NCBI GenBank assembly: GCA_944393695.1
Contig: CALYAY010000005.1
Span: 1-33,716 of the forward strand
Length of the DNA: 33,716 bases
Source of the DNA: an uncultured Alphaproteobacteria bacterium
GTDB taxonomy: Bacteria > Pseudomonadota > Alphaproteobacteria > RF32 > CAG-239
Direction: 5' to 3'
The notes beneath the pieces are model-generated. The model was not told where the DNA came from. It saw nothing but the letters and a program-made list of their open reading frames with translations, and made no database searches. Position 1 is the first letter of the stretch. Each line of letters starts with the position of its first letter. This document shows positions 13,694 to 21,728 of this stretch, one piece after another. The translations under genes and the position numbers were made by a program.

Positions 13694-14699
13694 AATAATT
13701 CATCCATTTTAAGCGCTTCATAAGAAAAACTATCACCAGCGCAAGCAACAGCAGAATGCCGCAGACGGCGGCAAACGCATAACGGCTGCCGGAATACGGG
13801 ATTCCGCCCACATTCATGCCCAGCATGCCGGTGAGCAAAGTTAACGGGGTAAAAATAACCATTACCAATGAAATGGTATACATGATTTTGGCCATGCTGA
13901 CACTCATTTTGCTTTGTAATTCTTCACGAAAAACCGCCATATGATCGCGACAATAATCCAAGTCTTCAACGGCTTTGGTTATATCGTTGTAAATTTCACG
14001 AATATCACCGCGGTCATCATCACTTAAAAAGCTGCCCTTATCATTTTGCAAGCTCAAAAATATTTCTTTCTGCGGGGCCGTATAGCGGCGGATGGAAATG
14101 ATTTTGCGGCGGGTGTCGCTGATTTGATTCTGCAGATAAAAATCCCCGAGCGAATCGGCATCCAAAACCTTTTCTTCCAGATCTGCCGTATTTTCCGTTA
14201 TGTCTATCACCACATCATTAATGCCGTCGGCCATATCCTGAGCCAGGGACAGAAACAGCTGCATGGGCGAATTGATTTTCAGATTTCCGGAAGACAAACG
14301 CCGATATATTTGGCCAAGCAACGGCAAACGACGGTGCGACAGGGTTATGATTTTGTCACGGGCGATAAATATCCGCAGAGAAATCATATCTTCGGGACTG
14401 GCTCCGGCATTATAATTTATGCTCCGCAGAATAACCACCAGAGCTTCATCTTCGCGAAAATAACGCGGACGCGTGCTGTCATCACATAAGGCCTCGGCCA
14501 CATCTTGTTCTATGCCATAAGTATTAACCAGGGTGTTGAGGGTTTCGGCATCGGCATAATCAAGATGCTGCCAGAAAAAGTTTTCTCCCCGCTTCAGGAC
14601 CAGCGGCTGTTTGCTGTTTAAGATGCGGGAAATGCCTGATTTTTTGAATATTACGGCGTAAGGGAAAGCTGTCAATTCACAGGAAAGTTCTTCATTCAC
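13692..14699 (-). CDS. CorA-family divalent cation transporter, ZntB-like
   Basis: A 335-residue inner-membrane channel/transporter of the CorA family. A large soluble N-terminal domain (about 1-275) precedes two C-terminal transmembrane helices: MYTISLVMVIFTPLTLLTG and YAFAAVCGILLLLALVIVFL. The signature loop between them is GMLGMNVGGIPY. The extension GMNVGGIP is typical of the ZntB branch, which moves zinc rather than magnesium in enterobacteria. The ion cannot be fixed from sequence alone. The C terminus KRLKWMNY matches the basic tail of the family. It lies 12 bases downstream of the lipoprotein hydrolase gene in the same direction, so the two form a unit. No metal-regulator box was identified. 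Confidence 0.9.
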   Translation of the reverse strand: MNEELSCELTAFPYAVIFKKSGISRILNSKQPLVLKRGENFFWQHLDYADAETLNTLVNTYGIEQDVAEALCDDSTRPRYFREDEALVVILRSINYNAGASPEDMISLRIFIARDKIITLSHRRLPLLGQIYRRLSSGNLKINSPMQLFLSLAQDMADGINDVVIDITENTADLEEKVLDADSLGDFYLQNQISDTRRKIISIRRYTAPQKEIFLSLQNDKGSFLSDDDRGDIREIYNDITKAVEDLDYCRDHMAVFREELQSKMSVSMAKIMYTISLVMVIFTPLTLLTGMLGMNVGGIPYSGSRYAFAAVCGILLLLALVIVFLMKRLKWMNY

Positions 14700-14711
14700 G
14701 TTGGTTCTCCG

Positions 14712-15968
14712 TCAGTTGCTGAGGCGGGTAAAGCTGCAGCGCTGCGACAATAATCGGTTTGTATCCAGATTGCGCGTTCCCCGCGCGATAATTTCAATTA
14801 CCCGCATATCATTGTCATATTCGGTGTGGGCGGTCAGGGGATTGACAACGCCTACTCCGAATGCAGATATAATATCGGCAATGTTAATATCAACATTGGT
14901 TACCAGAGGACAAATGCGGGAATCGATGTAACCATCAACAAATTCCTGAGGAATACCATAACTTAACAAATCGTTGGGATCGGAAAAAGCGATGATTTTT
15001 ACCTGTTGGAACACCCGGGAAGAATATTTCTTTCCCTGAGGCGAACAATAAGTTTCTATCTGATTGGTCACGCTTGGTTTCGGGCGTCCGATCTGCAGCA
15101 GGGGAAGCTGGTTGGCCAGCATGAAAACCGAAATTTCCTTGTGCTTTAAGATGTCAATAATCCGCTGGGCTTCCGCCGTGCTTGGCGAATCGGGATTAAG
15201 CTTAAGATTGGATATTTCGTCGGCCACATCAATGACGCTGTCCAGCAAAATCCGGCTGCCCAGACTATGGGTTATATAAACAATGTTTTCATGCGTCAGA
15301 TTACGCATCTGGTTATATGACGAAACCTCGCAAACTTTTGACTGTTTGTCTTGAAGCGAATCCCAGTCCGAACTCAGCATCCAGCAGGTGGCCTGTTTGG
15401 CCGAGTTTAAAATCAGTTTTTTATCATCCACCAGATAAATCATCGGATCGGGGATGACATCATTTAAAAAAGTTTTCATGCTGTTGTTAAAAGCTGCCCG
15501 TTTATAAGAATAAGTTCCGGAATTGTCATAAGTCAGAACCTGTTTTTCGGCAGAGGTAATCCCCGACCAGGTCAATTCATAAAAAATAAGGGTCTGGGTC
15601 CGATCTTTGTTCTGCAGCCGGCTGACCAGCAAATTGCCAATCGGGGTCTTTTTATCCTGAGGATCTATCAGGGTAATGTTTTTGTTGCGGGCCGAACGAA
15701 CCGTCAGATTAAGCGCCTGAGCCAGATTTTCCTTAATACGGGCGGAATATCCCGGCGTGTGGGTTCCTACACCGTGAATCATCATGACTTTAACCACACC
15801 TTTTTGCAGATAATCTTCCAGGCCGGGAAACTCATAACCGGAAACTTCGCATTTGCGCAAATCTTCTTTGGCGTCTTTTTCAATAAACGCCTGAGCAACG
15901 CCCCGCCCAAAAGATTCACATCCCGATAAGAGAAAAAGCGCGGCTAAAATAAAAAATTTTCCGGACAT
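14712..15968 (-). CDS. Lipoprotein with an alpha/beta-hydrolase-like domain
   Basis: A 418-residue protein with a lipoprotein signal (lipobox LLSGC, cysteine 17). The mature part has features of a serine hydrolase: an oxyanion-type strand end VMMIHGVGTHTPGYS (residues 61-75) and a nucleophile elbow IVYITHSLGSRILLDS, with S235 in T-H-S-L-G instead of the standard G-x-S-x-G. A candidate acid/histidine pair later in the chain could be in AHTEYDND near the C terminus. It may be a membrane-anchored lipase or esterase, but no substrate can be assigned. Several cysteines (40, 195, 213) could form disulfides. It precedes the ZntB-like gene by 12 bases. Start ATG 15968 is the natural one for the signal peptide. 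Confidence 0.75.
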   Translation of the reverse strand: MSGKFFILAALFLLSGCESFGRGVAQAFIEKDAKEDLRKCEVSGYEFPGLEDYLQKGVVKVMMIHGVGTHTPGYSARIKENLAQALNLTVRSARNKNITLIDPQDKKTPIGNLLVSRLQNKDRTQTLIFYELTWSGITSAEKQVLTYDNSGTYSYKRAAFNNSMKTFLNDVIPDPMIYLVDDKKLILNSAKQATCWMLSSDWDSLQDKQSKVCEVSSYNQMRNLTHENIVYITHSLGSRILLDSVIDVADEISNLKLNPDSPSTAEAQRIIDILKHKEISVFMLANQLPLLQIGRPKPSVTNQIETYCSPQGKKYSSRVFQQVKIIAFSDPNDLLSYGIPQEFVDGYIDSRICPLVTNVDINIADIISAFGVGVVNPLTAHTEYDNDMRVIEIIARGTRNLDTNRLLSQRCSFTRLSN

Positions 15969-16058
15969 TTCAGACTTCCTTAAGGTTATTTTGCTGTTAT
16001 ATTAGAAAAGAGAAGGCTTAAATTCAACTACTATTGTTTTAAAACGGGAATTTATATT

Positions 16059-16511
16059 ATGAAAGCATTGGTGCAACGGGTCAGACAAGCTTCGGTCACG
16101 ATTGAGGAAAAGCTTTATTCGCAAATCGGACAAGGACTTCTGGTGCTGCTGGGCGTGGAAAAAGGAGATACGGAAAAAGAGGCCGAATGGATTGCCAAAA
16201 AGATTAGCGCACTCCGGATTTTTGAAGACGAAGCGGGAAAGATGAACCGGTCGGTCAGGGATATTAACGGTAATCTGCTGGTGGTTTCGCAGTTTACCCT
16301 GGCGGGAGACACATCACGGGGAAGCCGTCCGGGATTTGAACATGCCGCACTGCCTGACGAAGCCAAAAAACTTTATGAATTTACGGTACAAAAACTGCGG
16401 GAACAAAATATTCCCACCGAAACCGGCGTGTTTCAGGCCGATATGCAGGTGATGCTGATTAATGACGGACCGGTAACGTTTATGCTTGAAAAGGCCCCGG
16501 CTCATGAATAA
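16059..16511 (+). CDS. dtd: D-aminoacyl-tRNA deacylase Dtd
   Basis: Dtd hydrolyses D-amino acids, and glycine mischarged on tRNA-Ala, from tRNA in the cytoplasm, as a proofreading step. The 150-residue protein matches the family from end to end. It opens [20 protein letters not shown], contains the active-site segment [20 protein letters not shown] with the SQxT motif, and ends with [12 protein letters not shown], where the cross-subunit GP motif is present. Its stop overlaps the start of the next gene by 8 bases, so translation of that gene is probably coupled. The region upstream (15969-16058) is shared with the divergent lipoprotein gene and is AT-rich, without a clear -35/-10 pair. Confidence 0.96.
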   Translation: MKALVQRVRQASVTIEEKLYSQIGQGLLVLLGVEKGDTEKEAEWIAKKISALRIFEDEAGKMNRSVRDINGNLLVVSQFTLAGDTSRGSRPGFEHAALPDEAKKLYEFTVQKLREQNIPTETGVFQADMQVMLINDGPVTFMLEKAPAHE

Positions 16512-17232
16512 ACAACTGACTGACAAAATTTTTAATCTGGCTTACGGTTCACAGGATGCTGCGGCGGCGGAAAAAGAAATATCCGAATTGCTGAAAGCCG
16601 AAGGAGATAACGGCCGGCTTCAAATTTTGCTGCTTCAGGCGCAAATGGCCGGCGGAGAAACCGAGCGGGCACTGCTGACTGCTGACAGAATCTGGGATTA
16701 CGGAGAAGCCCTAACTCCGGAATTACAATGTTGTTATGTTCGTAATCTGACGGCTTTGGGAAAAAACGAAATGGCACAAAGAATGATTTGTCCGCTCATC
16801 AGGGCCGGATTTCCGCCTGCAGCCGCAGCTGCCGCGGATTATGTCATCATGAGCGGAGATAATCAAACAGCAGAATTTCTGGTCACAACCGTTTCTGACG
16901 AAAACTTTTATAACCTGCTGAACAACTATATCCGCTTTAACAATAAAAATGATTACTGGCGTTTTTTACAACGGCAGGGAAAAATTATTTATGAAACTTT
17001 ATGCGGGCAGATTGTCGGAATATCCTGCCGCTTATTCCCAAAAGAAGATAACAACACCGGTGCGGAGATGAATCTGTATATCAGGGAGGACACCGCTCTC
17101 AAAAACATCCGGCAGCAGCTGGAAGAAAAACTTTCCGAGAAGAAAATTCCCGTCATGGAAAATTTACTTATCAATATTGAGGGAATCAACCATTGTCCGT
17201 CAATGGCACTATTGGTGCCACCGGCGGGGTGA
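16504..17232 (+). CDS. Hypothetical protein with an N-terminal helical-repeat region
   Basis: A 242-residue soluble protein starting at ATG 16504. The frame extends to TTG 16486, but the ATG overlapping the dtd stop is the better start. The first about 130 residues look like TPR/Sel1-type helix pairs (for example [56 protein letters not shown]). The second half has a different character, with an alternating strand-like [21 protein letters not shown] at the end. No signal peptide or known catalytic motif is visible. I do not recognise the family. Its last 47 bases overlap, tail to tail, the end of the secreted-protein gene on the other strand, with no terminator between them. Confidence 0.7.
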   Translation: MNKQLTDKIFNLAYGSQDAAAAEKEISELLKAEGDNGRLQILLLQAQMAGGETERALLTADRIWDYGEALTPELQCCYVRNLTALGKNEMAQRMICPLIRAGFPPAAAAAADYVIMSGDNQTAEFLVTTVSDENFYNLLNNYIRFNNKNDYWRFLQRQGKIIYETLCGQIVGISCRLFPKEDNNTGAEMNLYIREDTALKNIRQQLEEKLSEKKIPVMENLLINIEGINHCPSMALLVPPAG

Positions 17233-18367
17233 TAACCGAGGGCAAAGCCGGCTGCCGGTCAGAAAGAGCATCTGTCCGGCGGCGGGCCAAAATCTGCCGG
17301 GACACCTGTTCGCAGGCATTTTCAAACAGACGACGCATGAGGCGGCGGGCGGTTTGCTGCTCGCTTTCATTATCCTCGTAAAGTACAAAACGGTTTTGGT
17401 ATTCGGTTCCCGTCTTTCCCGAAGAGGTATTTTTAAATTCTACGGCAACCACCATCTGCATCCGGCTGCTGTTGTTGTTAATTGCCTCAACTTTGGCCCG
17501 GAGAATCTTCGGACGAATAATATAGTCAGCCAGAGAAGAATTTTCGGTTATTAAAAAGTTATCATCGGCGGAAAACCATTTTTTGACAATATCGGCATAA
17601 TGCACGGATCGGGTATTGTTAAAGAAATCAACCGGCGCGACATAAAGCAAAAGCTTACCATCATCCTTAAGCGGCTCTTCGGTTTGCGGTTCGGAAGAAG
17701 GTTCATTACCGGCAGTTTCAGGGGAGACAATATTTGCCGACGGAAGATTTTGAACAACGGCCGACGCAGATTCAGGAGCCGGAGCCACGGTTACCGGTGC
17801 CGGACTTTCATTTTCGCCAAACAAAACTTCCTTGGAAGCAAGTTCCTGCTGTTGGCGGGCAGCAGCTTCTTTTTGGGCTTTTTCCAACTCAGACGTAACT
17901 TCAGAAGAAAGCTGAGCTGCCTGTACAGAGGCTTCATCTTTCAGATTTTCGGGCTGAGAATCTTTTTCAAAACTTTCATCAATTGCCCGGTTAATGTTGG
18001 CGGGATGAACCCAGCCACTGACTTTGACGCAGATTTCATCTTTGTTTTGGTGCGTGGTGCGAATATCCATGTCTTCAATATATTCATCGACAATTGCATA
18101 GACCATAACGTTAAAATCATGAACATCAAGTTCTTTTTTATAGCTTTGGAGCTGGGGTAAATCACTAACGGCCCAGAAAGCCGCTTTATCAACAGCTTTT
18201 AATCTGACGGAAGACCGGGCGTCGCCCAGCTTTACCTGTTCGCAGGCGGAAGCCTCAATGGTTACGGCATTATCATCGGCAGCACGAAGCCCGGACGGAA
18301 AAACAAAAAATGTTCCGATAAAAATCAGTGCGGACAACGGCCGTATGTAAAAATATTTTTTTATCAT
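17186..18367 (-). CDS. Secreted protein, possibly FlgT-like in its N-terminal domain
   Basis: The start chosen is ATG 18367, which gives a clear signal peptide (MIKKYFYIRPLSALIFIGTF, then FVFPSGLRAADD). The longer frame from 18436 would hide it. The product has 393 residues. The N-terminal mature domain (about residues 32-120) reads VTIEASACEQVKLGDARSSV, then LKAVDKAAFWAV and CVKVSGWVHPANI. This pattern of an ASAR-type strand, a long helix and a final VSG strand resembles the FlgT/LPP20 N-terminal fold, which is a guess. A Glu/Ala/Gln-rich linker and a Pro/Ser-rich stretch follow, then a C-terminal domain (about 245-365: KLLLYVAPVDFFNNTRS and MQMVVAVEFKNTSSGK). A flagellar or envelope role is plausible given FliX and FlbT nearby. 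No ribosome site is evident. Confidence 0.65.
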   Translation of the reverse strand: MIKKYFYIRPLSALIFIGTFFVFPSGLRAADDNAVTIEASACEQVKLGDARSSVRLKAVDKAAFWAVSDLPQLQSYKKELDVHDFNVMVYAIVDEYIEDMDIRTTHQNKDEICVKVSGWVHPANINRAIDESFEKDSQPENLKDEASVQAAQLSSEVTSELEKAQKEAAARQQQELASKEVLFGENESPAPVTVAPAPESASAVVQNLPSANIVSPETAGNEPSSEPQTEEPLKDDGKLLLYVAPVDFFNNTRSVHYADIVKKWFSADDNFLITENSSLADYIIRPKILRAKVEAINNNSSRMQMVVAVEFKNTSSGKTGTEYQNRFVLYEDNESEQQTARRLMRRLFENACEQVSRQILARRRTDALSDRQPALPSVITPPVAPIVPLTDNG

Positions 18368-18430
18368 GACGCTATGAAGTATAACAAAGTTTATGCAAAT
18401 CTCATTAATCTTTTTAAAGTTATTCACTAA

Positions 18431-18458
18431 TTGCATTTTTTTATTTTTGTGTTAGATT
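18431..18458 (+). promoter_or_regulatory. Candidate promoter upstream of the DUF1294 gene
   Basis: TTGCAT (18431-18436) and TAGATT (18453-18458) are separated by 16 bases, with a T-rich spacer. The predicted start near 18465 is 30 bases before ATG 18495. Confidence 0.4.
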
Positions 18459-18494
18459 GAGAAAGATTTTTTTGTTTTAAGGTTTGAAAAAAAT

Positions 18495-18935
18495 ATGGTT
18501 ATTACATTTGCGGCTATCCTTATCGGCCTGCTGTTTCTCATCAGGCCGCTCAGAAAAAACACCTTTTATATTTTGCATTGTACATTGGTTATTCTGGCCG
18601 GTTATTATCTGGAAAAACATTACGGACTGCATTATCGCATTTTCGGACAACAGGCGCTGATGATGCTGGCGGTTTTGCACCTTATCAGCATAAATCTGGT
18701 GGTGATACTGGCATACGGAAGAGACAAAAGCGCCGCCGTGCACGGGGCATGGCGCGTCCCGGAGGTTCAGCTGCATACGCTGGAGCTGCTCGGCGGATGG
18801 TGCGGGGCCTGGCTGGCGCAAAAAATTTTTCATCACAAAACGAAAAAAAGAAGTTTTCAGGCCATGTTCTGGCTGATGCTGACATTTCAGGTTATTATCG
18901 TCCTGATTTTCCTGCGGCAGCTCAGACTTATTTAA
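18495..18935 (+). CDS. DUF1294-family membrane protein
   Basis: A 146-residue integral membrane protein. The second half carries the DUF1294 hallmark: YGRDKSAAVHGAWRVPEVQL, then HTLELLGGWCGAWLAQKIFH and HKTKKRSFQAMFW. The family motif is a DK.A ... WR.PE ... L...GG..GA ... HKT.K..F pattern, and its function is unknown. The N-terminal half adds two or three hydrophobic segments (VITFAAILIGLLFLI; NTFYILHCTLVILAGYYL; MMLAVLHLISINLVVIL). It precedes the MsbA-like exporter by 13 bases in the same direction, so the two are probably one transcript. A functional link is not established. Confidence 0.85.
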   Translation: MVITFAAILIGLLFLIRPLRKNTFYILHCTLVILAGYYLEKHYGLHYRIFGQQALMMLAVLHLISINLVVILAYGRDKSAAVHGAWRVPEVQLHTLELLGGWCGAWLAQKIFHHKTKKRSFQAMFWLMLTFQVIIVLIFLRQLRLI

Positions 18936-18948
18936 AAAGGATTTTTTT

Positions 18949-20718
18949 ATGACTGAAGAAAATTTGATGCCGGCAGAAAAAATAAAATTCACCGAACATT
19001 ATAAAAAGATGTGGCCGTATGTAAAGCCTTATTGGTTTCGGGCTCTGCTGGCGGTTTTAATCAGTATTCCCATCGGGGCTCTGGACTCGGTGGTGGCCCT
19101 GGCGCTGAAGCCGTATATGGACATCGTGCTGGTGGACAAGTCAGCACAGTCACCGGCTTATATTCCGCTGCTGATTGTGGCTTTTACCACCGTTCAGGGC
19201 GGTTTGAACTATATTGCCACTTATATGAACACCTGGGTCGGAACCAAAATCGATCAGGATTTGAAAAGAGATTTGTTCCGCAAGCTGCTGTTTCTGGAAC
19301 CGGCTTATTTTGACCAGCATAATTCAGGGTTTGTCTTGCAGCGGTTCGGCAATGATGCCTCGGCGGCCTGCAGCGGACTGTTGGAAAATCTGAAGGTGTT
19401 TATCTCGCGTTTGTTTTCGTCTTTATCACTTATCGCCGTACTGATTTACAATTCCTGGCAGCTGGCGATTATCGCCATCGTGATTTTGCTGGGAGCACTG
19501 ATGCCGTTGGCCAGCGTGCGCCGGCGGATTAAAGGTCTGGTGCAAAAAGGCGTGAACGAGAACTCCAAAATATTCACCAACTATAATGAAGTCTATGCCG
19601 GCAACAAAACCATTGCCGCTTATAATCTTCAAGAATCAGAATATCAGCGCTTTGATACCATTCTGACCCGGATTTTCAAACTGGCCATCAAAATGGTGCA
19701 GAAAGTCGGCTGGATGACACCTATGATGCATATTATCGTTTCCATCGGTATCGGTGCGGTTATCGGATACGGAAGTTATCTGATTGTAAACGGTGAGATT
19801 ACCAGCGGTAATTTTGTGTCGTTTATTACAGCATTAGTGCTGTTATATACGCCGATAAAGACACTGGGTAAAAATTATCAGGCGGTGCAGGTGGCGTTTA
19901 TGGCCATTGAGCGGGTAACGGAAATCCTGGAGGTAAAGCCGACCATTGTCAACAAGCCTGATGCCCGGAAATTAACCGAAATCAAAAAATCCATCCGTTT
20001 TGAGGGGGTTGATTTTGCATATAATCCCGATGTGCCGGTTTTGAAAAATATTAATTTCGAGGCCCGGCCGGGAGAAACAGTTGCCTTTGTCGGAAATTCC
20101 GGCGGCGGAAAAAGTACGCTGGTTAACCTGCTGCCCCGTTTTTATGACGTAACAGCTGGAAAGATTACCATTGACGGCATGGATATTCGCGACTATACGC
20201 TGGAATCGCTGCGCAATAATATCGCGGTGGTTTTTCAGGATAACTTTGTGTTTTCGGGAACAATTCGCGAAAACATCATGATCGGCAATCCCAAAGCTTC
20301 GGAGGCTGATTTTGAAAAAGCAATAAAAATGGCCTATCTTGATGAGGTTATTGCTTCGCTTGAAAACGGAGCAGATACGGATATTGGCGAAAGAGGCACG
20401 CTGCTTTCCGGAGGACAAAGACAACGTCTGGCCATTGCCCGTGCCTTTCTGAAAAACGCCAATATCGTCGTTTTGGACGAGGCGACCTCAGCCCTGGACA
20501 ATAAAGCCGAGGCTATGGTGCAAAAAGCCATTGACAACCTGATGAAAAACCGCACGGTGTTTGTTATCGCCCATCGGCTTTCGACCATTCAGAATGCTGA
20601 TAAAATCATGGTCATCAATGACGGCGAAATTGTCGAATCCGGCAGGCATGAAGAATTGCTGGAAATTGAGAACGGGGCATACCGGGCTTTATACAACGCA
20701 CAATTCAAGCACAAATAA
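18949..20718 (+). CDS. MsbA-like ABC exporter (fused membrane and ATPase domains)
   Basis: A 589-residue half-transporter of the ABCB exporter type: six transmembrane helices in about residues 30-320, then an ATP-binding domain. The nucleotide-binding motifs are complete: Walker A GNSGGGKST (near residue 380), signature LLSGGQRQRLAIARAF (near 486), Walker B IVVLDEATSALD (near 506) and the H-loop IAHRLSTI. The layout matches lipid A flippase MsbA and related multidrug/lipid exporters. MsbA is a reasonable candidate given the lipid A and outer-membrane genes nearby, but many paralogues look the same. It follows the DUF1294 gene and ends in a strong bidirectional terminator. Start ATG 18949 has AAGGA upstream. 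Confidence 0.88.
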   Translation: MTEENLMPAEKIKFTEHYKKMWPYVKPYWFRALLAVLISIPIGALDSVVALALKPYMDIVLVDKSAQSPAYIPLLIVAFTTVQGGLNYIATYMNTWVGTKIDQDLKRDLFRKLLFLEPAYFDQHNSGFVLQRFGNDASAACSGLLENLKVFISRLFSSLSLIAVLIYNSWQLAIIAIVILLGALMPLASVRRRIKGLVQKGVNENSKIFTNYNEVYAGNKTIAAYNLQESEYQRFDTILTRIFKLAIKMVQKVGWMTPMMHIIVSIGIGAVIGYGSYLIVNGEITSGNFVSFITALVLLYTPIKTLGKNYQAVQVAFMAIERVTEILEVKPTIVNKPDARKLTEIKKSIRFEGVDFAYNPDVPVLKNINFEARPGETVAFVGNSGGGKSTLVNLLPRFYDVTAGKITIDGMDIRDYTLESLRNNIAVVFQDNFVFSGTIRENIMIGNPKASEADFEKAIKMAYLDEVIASLENGADTDIGERGTLLSGGQRQRLAIARAFLKNANIVVLDEATSALDNKAEAMVQKAIDNLMKNRTVFVIAHRLSTIQNADKIMVINDGEIVESGRHEELLEIENGAYRALYNAQFKHK

Positions 20719-20728
20719 TTTGCCGCAA

Positions 20729-20765
20729 CAAAAAACTCCGGGATTAATTCCCGGAGTTTTTTTAT
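20729..20765. terminator. Bidirectional intrinsic terminator between the ABC exporter and secF
   Basis: AAAACTCCGGGA pairs with TCCCGGAGTTTT around a TTAAT loop, with T-runs on the outside of both strands. It serves the two convergent genes. Confidence 0.9.
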
Positions 20766-20775
20766 TATTCAGCAC

Positions 20776-21708
20776 CTAGACATTGCCAAACGGATTGATT
20801 GATTTCTCATCCGGCTGTTTTCTCAAATCAAACAAATTGAGGAAAGTGGCGGCAACATAAATGGAAGAATAAGTACCGATAATTACTCCCCACAAAATGG
20901 TGAATGAAAAGCTGCGCAGGGTATCGCCGCCAAAAACGAACAGCGAAGCGGCAGCCAGCATAGTGGTGACACCGGTCAAAATCGTGCGCGAAAAGATGTC
21001 GTTAATACTCTTGTTTAACAAATCATATTGCGGCATTTTCTTGTATTTGCGCAGATTTTCGCGGATACGGTCATAGGTTACAACTTTGTCATTTACCGAA
21101 TAACCGGCCAGCGTCAAAATGGCAGCAACGGTCGTCAGACTGAAGTCAAAAGCAAAAAATGACAACAAACCAACCGTAATCAACAGGTCATGCGACAAGC
21201 TGACCATGGCGCCCAGAGCAAACTGCCATTCAAAGCGAACCCAGATATAAGCGGAAATGGCCAGCACGGCAATAATCGAGGCTATGATACCGGCGGTTTT
21301 CAGCTCATCTCCGACCTGCGGGCCGACAAGCTCTACCCGGCGGTAGTCGTAAGATTCACCCAGGGTTTCTTTAATGCTGTTGACAGCGGACATCTGCTCT
21401 TTTTCATCAAGCCCGGCAGCCTGGGCGCGAATCATAACTTCGTCCCCTTTGTCGCCGATGGTTTGCAGGGTAATGTCTTCAAGTCCGGAGCCGGAAAGCT
21501 TCTGACGCATTTCATCCAGGTTTACCGGCTGCGAGCTCTTGATTTCAATAAGAATACCGCCGGAAAAGTCGATACCGTAATTAAAACCTTTTGTGAAAAT
21601 GCAGACCAAAGACAATACCACCATGATAACAGACAAGGCAAAACCCAGCTTGCGCATTTTCATAAAGTTAATATTGGTTTCTTTAGTGACCCAACTGAAA
21701 ATTTTCAT
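20776..21708 (-). CDS. secF: Protein translocase subunit SecF
   Basis: SecF partners SecD as the proton-driven motor that assists SecYEG-dependent export across the inner membrane. The 310-residue protein has an N-terminal helix, the signature FNYGIDFSGGILIEIKS (residues 43-58), a periplasmic domain and five further membrane helices. Conserved motifs include LAGYSVNDKVVTYDRIRENL and RTILTGVTTMLAAASLFVFG. The length is normal. It lies 20 bases after secD. It is the last gene of the unit and is followed by a bidirectional terminator. Confidence 0.96.
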   Translation of the reverse strand: MKIFSWVTKETNINFMKMRKLGFALSVIMVVLSLVCIFTKGFNYGIDFSGGILIEIKSSQPVNLDEMRQKLSGSGLEDITLQTIGDKGDEVMIRAQAAGLDEKEQMSAVNSIKETLGESYDYRRVELVGPQVGDELKTAGIIASIIAVLAISAYIWVRFEWQFALGAMVSLSHDLLITVGLLSFFAFDFSLTTVAAILTLAGYSVNDKVVTYDRIRENLRKYKKMPQYDLLNKSINDIFSRTILTGVTTMLAAASLFVFGGDTLRSFSFTILWGVIIGTYSSIYVAATFLNLFDLRKQPDEKSINPFGNV

Positions 21709-21728
21709 TTCTTTATTCCTTAGTTTTA

